Shown here piece after piece: positions 1 to 5,322 of a stretch of 6,255 nucleotides of DNA (position 1 is its first letter; every line of letters starts with the position of its first letter). Source of the stretch: an uncultured Eubacteriales bacterium (GTDB taxonomy: Bacteria > Bacillota_I > Bacilli_A > RF39 > UBA660); the NCBI GenBank assembly GCA_900321645.1, contig ONWZ01000135.1, positions 1 through 6,255 on the forward strand, in the 5' to 3' direction. Both the position numbers and the translations under genes were made by a program. The notes below the pieces were generated by a model. That model was not told the DNA's origin, made no database searches, and worked only from the letters and a program-made list of their open reading frames with translations.

Positions 1-119
1 AAAAGAGTTCCATAAGTTATAAAATATGGGATTTCATGTTCCTTACAGATTTTCACAAATTCATCTAAAACCTTTACTTCATATTCTTTTAATTTCTTTG
101 AATCATAATTACTTTTCAT
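1..119 (-). CDS. licD: LicD-family phosphotransferase, N-terminal fragment cut by window edge
   Basis: Reading the minus strand from the ATG at 119-117 gives 39 codons without a stop before the window ends, so the gene continues to the left. The fragment begins MKSNYDSKKLKEYEVKVLDE and ends in IPYFITYGTL. A lysine/glutamate-rich helix followed by an 'IPYF-x-x-YGTLL' strand is the hallmark start of LicD proteins, which transfer phosphocholine (or related groups) from a CDP-activated donor to teichoic acid or glycans in the cytoplasm. The downstream 'GA-R-x-x-G-F-I-P-W-D-D-D' block that would clinch it lies outside the window. The start is supported by an AGGATGG Shine-Dalgarno six bases upstream. 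It sits behind a terminator and has its own candidate promoter, so it may be a separate unit from the LtaS-type gene. The LicC-like gene nearby is the expected partner. The family call is fairly firm; the transferred group is unknown. Confidence 0.78.
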   Translation of the reverse strand, partial: MKSNYDSKKLKEYEVKVLDEFVKICKEHEIPYFITYGTL

Positions 120-125
120 ATATAA

Positions 126-132
126 CCATCCT
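126..132 (-). promoter_or_regulatory. Ribosome binding site of the licD-like gene
   Basis: On the minus strand the sequence reads AGGATGG, then six bases (TTATAT), then the ATG at 119. It differs from AGGAGG by one inserted T. This site decides the start of a gene that is otherwise only a fragment here. The ATG inside the motif is out of frame with the gene. Confidence 0.6.
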
Positions 133-138
133 AATAAT

Positions 139-167
139 AGTTTACCATATAGTTAATAAATTGTAAA
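139..167 (-). promoter_or_regulatory. Candidate sigma-A promoter for the licD-like gene
   Basis: The minus strand carries TTTACA (167-162, five of six matches to TTGACA), a 17-base spacer, and TAAACT (144-139, four of six matches to TATAAT). The -10 is preceded by TGG, which gives an extended -10 (TGnTAAACT). The predicted transcript would start near 132, leaving a very short leader that begins at or just before the Shine-Dalgarno. The position directly behind a terminator fits a fresh transcription start. This is a prediction from motif spacing only; AT-rich DNA gives chance matches. Confidence 0.45.
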
Positions 168-170
168 TTA

Positions 171-200
171 ATAAAACTGCTTTTTATAAGAAAGCAGTTA
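171..200 (-). terminator. Intrinsic terminator after the LtaS-type gene, possibly bidirectional
   Basis: Arms AACTGCTTT (175-183) and AAAGCAGTT (191-199) form a perfect 9-bp stem with a 7-base loop. It starts one base after the TAA of the LtaS-type gene. On the minus strand the stem is followed by TTTTATTAATTT, a broken T-run suited to intrinsic termination. On the plus strand it is followed by ATTATTTTTT, so it could also stop transcription coming from the other side. The stem has three G-C pairs, so efficiency is probably moderate. Confidence 0.7.
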
Positions 201-2030
201 TTATTTTTTATGATAATATTTATAAAAATTACTTTGAATTATTTTTTCATTAATACTAATCTTTTGATTAACAATTTGGGATATTCTTTTAGTGTATTCA
301 TCTTCCCTATTTTCTTTGGAATAATATGTGCCATCATACCATGAATAATCATTAAAATAAACAAATTTTTCATGATTTTCACTAAAGACATCTGTTCCCA
401 TATATAATTTTGGTTCATAGTTTATACCAAACATATTAAATAGCGTTACGGGAATATCGGCTGTATCAATTATCGTATCAATATCCTTATGTATAATATC
501 TTTACTCCAAATAATTAAAGGCGTGTGCTCAATCAAATTATTATCATTAGTGGCTTTAACTTTATTAATTTTATCGTAACCATATGCATAATGATCAGCA
601 TATAACACAATTACGGTATCATCAAGATAACCATCATAATCTAAACGTTCTAACAATAATTTAATAAAATTATCGGTTTCGTTAGCTAGCAATTTAATAC
701 ATGTCGTTTCTTCATCATCTTTGACGATTAAATTTGATGTTTTTTTAGCTAAATTATCACAAAGTTCATTTTCTTTGTATGGCACATGTGCTGAATATGT
801 AGTAATAAAGGTAAAGAATTTATTATCGTTTACAATTAAATTATAGCTGTTGTCATTTTTAGCAATATTGGTATCATAATCAAAATAATCATTGAAATCC
901 ATATCATATAGTGCGTAATGTTCATCAAATCCTAGGGCAATATGAAAATCATGGCGATTATAAAATCCACCTTTATTCATATGCATTGAATTAACTATAT
1001 AACCATTGCTTTTTAATAGCGATGGTAAACTATAATTATAGTTGTTATAGTTATAATTGTAAATAGCTTTATTACTGGTAATAGCGTATAGTCCACTAAT
1101 GCCAGCAAATTCGCTATTTATGGTCATTCCACTACCATAAAACGGAGCATATCGATTAGTAAAATTTAAGCCCTCTTTAGATAATTTATATAGCGTTGGC
1201 ATGACATCTTCAGTTACTAACCAATCATCGATGCTTTCTAACATGATTATTATTAAATTCTTATCTTTAAAAATACCAGTATATTCATTTTTAGACAAGG
1301 CTATTTCATTGTCATCTAGATATTCATTTATTTCACTAATAACTTCTTTATTGTTAGTAAAAAAATAATTTTTGGTATATAGATAAATATCTCTAAAGAC
1401 ATATTCATACATACCACTTAGCATTAAACTACGATTTTTACTACCAAATGTATTATAAACATTTTTGGGTGCTTTCCATGCTTCCCATGATTTTTCAGGC
1501 ACTGGTTTTCCTAGGCAATTAATTGCCCCAATACGTAGTAAGACAACAATAACGACGATAGCTGCAATTTTTGCTTTTTTATTCGTTATATTGAAAAGTC
1601 TTTTTCCTTTTGATAAGTCTAAAACCACAATCATCGATACAATCGATAATAACGTAACAATCAAGACAGGATCATTTATATATGTTAAAGCATATGATAA
1701 ATAGTCATTAGCCTCACCGACTGAAAACAAACTAACTAATGAAAAAACATTGCCAAGAATTTGGAAATGAACAATTTGGGCAATAAAATAAATGTTGGCA
1801 AGAATAGTGAAAACAATATATATTATCTTTGCTTTCTTATCAAATATTAAGCAAAGCAATAATACTATTACGACATAACTTAAAGAAAAGCTTAGTGGTA
1901 AAAGTGATTTAATACTGACAAATCCAATCTTTTCACGCACCAAGTATCTTAAACCAACATCCAATATTAAAAATGTAAATATTATTCCTAGATAAACTAA
2001 GACTTTTAAAATCTTATCTTTTTTATTCAT
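201..2030 (-). CDS. ltaS: LtaS-type lipoteichoic acid synthase (membrane phosphoglycerol transferase)
   Basis: A protein of about 609 residues, close to the usual length of LtaS enzymes, which polymerise glycerol-phosphate from phosphatidylglycerol on the outer face of the membrane. Positions below count from the upstream GTG at 2039. About five hydrophobic segments (roughly 10-30, 46-66, 70-93, 124-141, 157-175) precede an extracellular sulfatase-fold domain (about 255-560). The expected active-site residues are present: E268 in IIIMLESI, the nucleophile T306 in YGSGMTINSEF, H353, R362 in FYNR, H418 in TYSAHVPY, and D482-H483 in LYADHYAYGY. These match the Mn-binding glutamate, threonine and Asp-His of Staphylococcus LtaS. 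I prefer the ATG at 2030 over the GTG at 2039, because the AGAGGG at 2047-2042 lies only two bases from the GTG and eleven from the ATG. The gene has a candidate promoter of its own downstream of the transporter/LicC operon. A related job, such as transferring another phospho-alcohol, cannot be excluded. Confidence 0.88.
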   Translation of the reverse strand: MNKKDKILKVLVYLGIIFTFLILDVGLRYLVREKIGFVSIKSLLPLSFSLSYVVIVLLLCLIFDKKAKIIYIVFTILANIYFIAQIVHFQILGNVFSLVSLFSVGEANDYLSYALTYINDPVLIVTLLSIVSMIVVLDLSKGKRLFNITNKKAKIAAIVVIVVLLRIGAINCLGKPVPEKSWEAWKAPKNVYNTFGSKNRSLMLSGMYEYVFRDIYLYTKNYFFTNNKEVISEINEYLDDNEIALSKNEYTGIFKDKNLIIIMLESIDDWLVTEDVMPTLYKLSKEGLNFTNRYAPFYGSGMTINSEFAGISGLYAITSNKAIYNYNYNNYNYSLPSLLKSNGYIVNSMHMNKGGFYNRHDFHIALGFDEHYALYDMDFNDYFDYDTNIAKNDNSYNLIVNDNKFFTFITTYSAHVPYKENELCDNLAKKTSNLIVKDDEETTCIKLLANETDNFIKLLLERLDYDGYLDDTVIVLYADHYAYGYDKINKVKATNDNNLIEHTPLIIWSKDIIHKDIDTIIDTADIPVTLFNMFGINYEPKLYMGTDVFSENHEKFVYFNDYSWYDGTYYSKENREDEYTKRISQIVNQKISINEKIIQSNFYKYYHKK

Positions 2031-2041
2031 CCTTACCACTA

Positions 2042-2047
2042 CCCTCT
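2042..2047 (-). promoter_or_regulatory. Ribosome binding site of the LtaS-type gene
   Basis: The minus strand reads AGAGGG at 2047-2042. It is two bases from the GTG at 2039 (too close) and eleven from the ATG at 2030 (slightly long but workable). It is therefore the main evidence for choosing the ATG; a second purine patch (TAAGG) directly abuts that ATG. Confidence 0.4.
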
Positions 2048-2075
2048 ATCATATAAAGTATAACATAAATGGCAA
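2048..2075 (-). promoter_or_regulatory. Candidate promoter for the LtaS-type gene (two overlapping -10 options)
   Basis: Two readings are possible on the minus strand. One is TTGCCA (2075-2070), a 16-base spacer and TATGAT (2053-2048), each hexamer matching five of six consensus bases; its start site near 2041 would exclude the Shine-Dalgarno. The other is an extended -10, TGTTATACT (2065-2057), whose start near 2050 would keep the Shine-Dalgarno in the transcript. The second fits translation better. Either would let the LtaS-type gene be expressed independently of the operon upstream. Confidence 0.45.
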
Positions 2076-2079
2076 AAGA

Positions 2080-2105
2080 AAAAAAGATAAAAATTTATCT
2101 TTTTT
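2080..2105 (-). terminator. AT-rich hairpin, possible weak terminator after the LicC-like gene
   Basis: Arms AAAAAGATAAA (2081-2091) and TTTATCTTTTT (2094-2104) are perfect inverted repeats. The arms overlap the TAA stop of the LicC-like gene and, on the minus strand, are followed by TTCTTTT. Only one G-C pair is present, so the RNA hairpin would be weak and read-through is likely. It could instead be a 3'-end stabiliser or a chance product of AT-rich DNA. Confidence 0.35.
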
Positions 2106-2997
2106 AAACATCATATGTTTTATCAATAGCTTTTAGTTCATTAAAGGTATCTATTTCAATGATATCGCCTTCATAACATTCTCTAACAGCTATTTGATAA
2201 TTCTTTTTACATACATCTAGAATTACTTGTTCCCAATACTTTTCTTTACCACCTGGGGAATTATATACTGCTTCAATATCTTTTTCAATTTTTTGGGCAT
2301 CTTCCTTAGTATAGTATGAGATACCATACATTTGATAACAGTTATAACCTCCTACTTTTTCTTTGGTAATAATGCCGTTTTTAGTTTCTAAGCACCAATC
2401 ATCGGTAACACTAACATATTTACCTAAGAAATTACTTTGATATTCATATTTTCTAATTAAATTTTGATTATATAGATATAAATCAGATTCTAAAACATAT
2501 GCGTTAGCAAATTTATCTTTGACTAGATAAGCTGATGATATATTATTAGCTTCATTATATTTATGATTGACAATAAATTTAATATTTGGATATTTTTTTA
2601 ATAAAATTTCAAATTGTTCATTTAGATAACCAGTAACAATAATTATTTCTTCGATACCTACCTTAACACAAGCATCGAGCATTGTTTCAATAATTTTTTT
2701 ACCATTTACTAGAACTAATGGTTTGGGAGTATTCAAGGTAATTGGAACTAATCTAGAACCAAAACCAGCCGCTAAAAAGATAGCTCTTTTTACACGGTAA
2801 GGTTCTAGGACCTTTAATCCTAAATCAGTAATGGTATTATCTTCATTAATATATTTTAATTTAAGAAAGTCACTCACTATTTTGTTAACTGTCCCTAAAG
2901 ATAATTTAGTTAATTCTGATAATTTTCTTTGGGATAATTTTTCTTTTTCTTTTTCGATGGCTGTTAAAATTAAAAATTCATTATATGTTATTTGCAT
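2104..2997 (-). CDS. licC: Winged-helix / LicC-like cytidylyltransferase fusion
   Basis: A 297-residue cytoplasmic protein with two parts. Residues 1-66 form a MarR/GntR-like winged helix: LSQRKLSELTKLSLGTVNKI (21-40) is the helix-turn-helix, and the wing ends in NTITDLGLKVLEPYR. Residues 70-297 match LicC, the CTP:phosphocholine cytidylyltransferase, along their whole length. They contain the nucleotide-binding LAAGFGSRL (75-83) and TPKPL (90-94), the NNISSAYLV choline-pocket-like segment (151-159), the metal-binding region LESDLY with E170 and D172, W201, the YWEQ tryptophan (255) and IEIDTF near the end (280-285). Pneumococcal LicC is about 229 residues, so the extra length is the winged helix. 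The start is fixed by AGGAG eight bases upstream, and the gene overlaps the permease gene by 17 nt. The reaction would be CTP plus a phospho- or phosphono-compound giving a CMP-linked donor and pyrophosphate. Phosphocholine or 2-aminoethylphosphonate are the best candidates; a sugar phosphate is less likely. The winged helix may regulate its own operon, but that is inference. Confidence 0.85.
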   Translation of the reverse strand: MQITYNEFLILTAIEKEKEKLSQRKLSELTKLSLGTVNKIVSDFLKLKYINEDNTITDLGLKVLEPYRVKRAIFLAAGFGSRLVPITLNTPKPLVLVNGKKIIETMLDACVKVGIEEIIIVTGYLNEQFEILLKKYPNIKFIVNHKYNEANNISSAYLVKDKFANAYVLESDLYLYNQNLIRKYEYQSNFLGKYVSVTDDWCLETKNGIITKEKVGGYNCYQMYGISYYTKEDAQKIEKDIEAVYNSPGGKEKYWEQVILDVCKKNYQIAVRECYEGDIIEIDTFNELKAIDKTYDV

Positions 2998-4561
2998 ACA
3001 TCATTCTCCTATGTTCTTTACGATTTATTAAATATACACTACCTTTAACGATAATATTAAAGGCTAAAATGACTAGTGATACAATAGCTGCTTCACCTAA
3101 CATTAGATTTCCTTCGTATTGATTGATCATTAATGATAAGGGCATTGTTTTGGTATTAAATAAGAAAGCAACTGCTGATATTGTAATCATCGAATTGACG
3201 AAGAAATAAGCAAACATTTCCCTAATTGTTTTCTTAGTACATGGAATAATAACATCGAAGATAATCCTTAGTGGTTTTATATGACATGTTTTAGCTACAA
3301 CTTCATAGTTAGGATTTACTTTTTGTAAGGCATTATATGCCATTAAGTAAGGACTAGCAATGAAATGCACAATATTGACAATTATTAAGATTAAATACGT
3401 ATTATAGATAAAACTGTTATGGAATGTTATCGTATATGATAAACCCAAAACGATACCAGGAATGGCTAATGAGACAATTGTCAAGATATGAGCTATCTTT
3501 GATATGTTACCTTTAATTCTAGCAGTATAATATGCGGTTGCATAGGCAATAATTGTACCAATTATTGATACTAAGACAGCGATTAATACAGAATTAAAGA
3601 CATACATTCCTAAATTGTTACTTAAGACATATTCAAAGTGTTTTAGTGAGAAAACACGATTTAAAGTAACGTTATCGATAAAGGCGTAAAAGATAAATGA
3701 GCCAATTATCAGAAAGATAAACGTAATAATTAGATAGATAAAGATTGTCAAAACGGCATCTCTTGTTTTATTTTTGGTAATTTTAAAATCTTTACTGAAT
3801 TCACCAAATGAATAATCTTTACTAAAATTATCAAATAAAAATGATATAAAGGCTGGAATTAATAAGAATAAACCAATCATGGTTCCTCTTGAGAAATCAA
3901 GTAAGCCAATTACTTCTTTATATAAGAAAACTGGTAAAGTAATAAACTTACCACCAACCGCTAGGGGAACACCATAATCAGTAAATATCAAGGTGAATAC
4001 CGCAAAGATTGATGATAATAACGGCTTTTTCATATAACACATGGTCACATTTTTAAATGTTTCCCATTTATTCATTCCAAGTACTTTGGCTGAATCATAC
4101 ATCGTATTATCAATATAATTAAAACCATCATCTAACATGAGAAAAGCAACTGGAAATGAATATAAGATAGAGCCTAAAATAATTCCGGGTTCTCCAATGA
4201 TATCAAAACCAAAATATGAGGAAATAATACCATTAGCACCAAACAGATTGATTAAGCCTAAACCATGGGAAATAGATGGAATTAACATCGGTAAAGTTAA
4301 AAATACTTTTAAAATAGCACGATGTTCAATTTGGGTTCTATTTAAAGTATAAGCTAGTAAGTAAGCAATGCCCACTGATAATATTGTGGCAATGCTAGTT
4401 ACTAACAACGAATTATTAAAAGCACTTTTAAAGCCATCTGATGCAAGTAATTCGGGGAAGGTACTCCACTCTACTTTAATTAACATTATTAATAGTGGAT
4501 AAAAGATGGCAATAATTAGAAATAAGAAAATCAAAAGACTAAGACGATTACTTTTCTTCAT
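2981..4561 (-). CDS. ABC importer permease, two fused membrane domains
   Basis: A 526-residue, strongly hydrophobic protein with about twelve membrane segments in two halves (about 1-250 and 270-510), joined by a charged linker (247-268). Each half has the cytoplasmic EAA loop that docks on the ATPase: YDSAKVLGMNKW (155-166) and YEVVAKTCHIKP (419-430). Both loops are degenerate: the first keeps the glycine (G162) but has C175 where the motif ends in proline, while the second keeps P440 but has H427 at the glycine position. Fused permeases of this size occur in the iron (FbpB), thiamine (ThiP) and putative 2-aminoethylphosphonate importers of the spermidine/iron/phosphonate superfamily. It starts on the stop of the ATPase gene (TAATG, one base shared), so re-initiation is expected; only a weak GGGA lies upstream. 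Type I ABC importer permease is firm; the substrate is not readable from this subunit. Confidence 0.92.
   Translation of the reverse strand: MKKSNRLSLLIFLFLIIAIFYPLLIMLIKVEWSTFPELLASDGFKSAFNNSLLVTSIATILSVGIAYLLAYTLNRTQIEHRAILKVFLTLPMLIPSISHGLGLINLFGANGIISSYFGFDIIGEPGIILGSILYSFPVAFLMLDDGFNYIDNTMYDSAKVLGMNKWETFKNVTMCYMKKPLLSSIFAVFTLIFTDYGVPLAVGGKFITLPVFLYKEVIGLLDFSRGTMIGLFLLIPAFISFLFDNFSKDYSFGEFSKDFKITKNKTRDAVLTIFIYLIITFIFLIIGSFIFYAFIDNVTLNRVFSLKHFEYVLSNNLGMYVFNSVLIAVLVSIIGTIIAYATAYYTARIKGNISKIAHILTIVSLAIPGIVLGLSYTITFHNSFIYNTYLILIIVNIVHFIASPYLMAYNALQKVNPNYEVVAKTCHIKPLRIIFDVIIPCTKKTIREMFAYFFVNSMITISAVAFLFNTKTMPLSLMINQYEGNLMLGEAAIVSLVILAFNIIVKGSVYLINRKEHRRMMYANNI
3006..3010 (-). promoter_or_regulatory. 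Ribosome binding site of the LicC-like gene, inside the permease gene
   Basis: The minus strand reads AGGAG at 3010-3006, then eight bases, then the ATG at 2997. It lies within the last codons of the permease gene. It fixes the start of the fusion protein and shows that the winged helix is part of the translated product. The two ATGs between the site and the start are out of frame with this gene. Confidence 0.75.
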
Positions 4562-5322
4562 TATAAATCAATTCCCGTACATCTTTCAATTGATGATACT
4601 TTTTCAATCAAGTGATTAGTAACGAAATTTCTCACATAATCGTTAGCGGGATGATTATATATCTTATTAGGCGTATCAATTTGTTCAATATTACCTTCAC
4701 GCATAACCATAACACGATCTGATAGTGAGAAAGCTTCTTCTTGATCATGAGTAATATATATCATCGTTGTTTTGAATTTCTTTTGAATTTCTTTTAATTC
4801 TTTTCTAAGTCCTAAACGATTATCGGCATCTAGGGCTGACATTGGTTCATCAAATAAAATTATATCAGGGTTTAATGATAGGGTTCTCGCAATTGCAACC
4901 CTTTGTTGTTGTCCTCCAGATAACTCATGGGGATACTTATAAAGGTGATCCTCCATGTTAACTACTTTTAACATTTTTAAAGCTTCTTCTTTAGCTTTAA
5001 TTTTATTTTTTAATTTTAAATTTAGGGCATATTTAACATTATCTAAAACGTTCATATTAGGAAAAAGTGCATAGTTTTGAAAAACCATGCCCATTTCCCT
5101 TTTTCCCGTATCTAGATTGGTAATGTTTTTACCTTTTTTAACAATCTCACCATTAGTTGGTTTTTCGATACCAATTAAAATTTTTAGGAGGGTTGTTTTT
5201 CCACAACCGGATGGGCCTAAAATTGATAGGAATTCACCATCTTTAACATTAAAACTAATATTATTTAAAACTGTTTTTTTGTTATATACTTTAGTGAGAT
5301 TCTTAATCTCTAGATTATCCAT
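4561..5322 (-). CDS. ABC importer ATPase (PotA/FbpC/PhnT type, without TOBE domain)
   Basis: A 253-residue ATPase with every expected motif: Walker A GPSGCGKT (36-43), Q-loop Q82 in VFQNYALFPNMNV, signature LSGGQQQR (134-141), Walker B IILFDEP (154-160), D-loop SALD (162-165) and switch histidine H192 in YITHDQEEA. FQNYALFPNM and THDQEEA are typical of the spermidine/iron/phosphonate/sulfate importer ATPases. It powers the permease encoded next to it. Relatives in this group usually run to about 350 residues with a C-terminal TOBE domain; this one stops soon after the nucleotide-binding domain, keeping a short tail (about 236-253). The ATG overlaps the end of the binding-protein gene by 8 nt. 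There is no strong Shine-Dalgarno, only GGGAAGAAG close upstream, which fits translational coupling. The ATPase family is certain; the substrate is not shown by this subunit. Confidence 0.95.
   Translation of the reverse strand: MDNLEIKNLTKVYNKKTVLNNISFNVKDGEFLSILGPSGCGKTTLLKILIGIEKPTNGEIVKKGKNITNLDTGKREMGMVFQNYALFPNMNVLDNVKYALNLKLKNKIKAKEEALKMLKVVNMEDHLYKYPHELSGGQQQRVAIARTLSLNPDIILFDEPMSALDADNRLGLRKELKEIQKKFKTTMIYITHDQEEAFSLSDRVMVMREGNIEQIDTPNKIYNHPANDYVRNFVTNHLIEKVSSIERCTGIDL

Noticed and set aside
1465..1704. Plus-strand open frame of 79 codons, and similar ones at 2831-3031, 4137-4352, 5087-5347 and 5613-5795
   Set aside because: All lie antisense inside genes with strong family motifs, have no recognisable domain, and look like by-products of the opposite strand's codon use.
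2037..2039. GTG at 2039 as the start of the LtaS-type gene
   Set aside because: Its only Shine-Dalgarno candidate is two bases away; the ATG nine bases downstream has better spacing. The GTG cannot be fully excluded and would add three residues.
2104..2997. Glucose-1-phosphate thymidylyl/uridylyltransferase (sugar nucleotide synthesis)
   Set aside because: The GxGSRL start is shared, but the NNISSAYLV, LESDLY, YWEQ and IEIDTF segments line up with LicC rather than with RmlA/GalU, and the domain is of LicC length.
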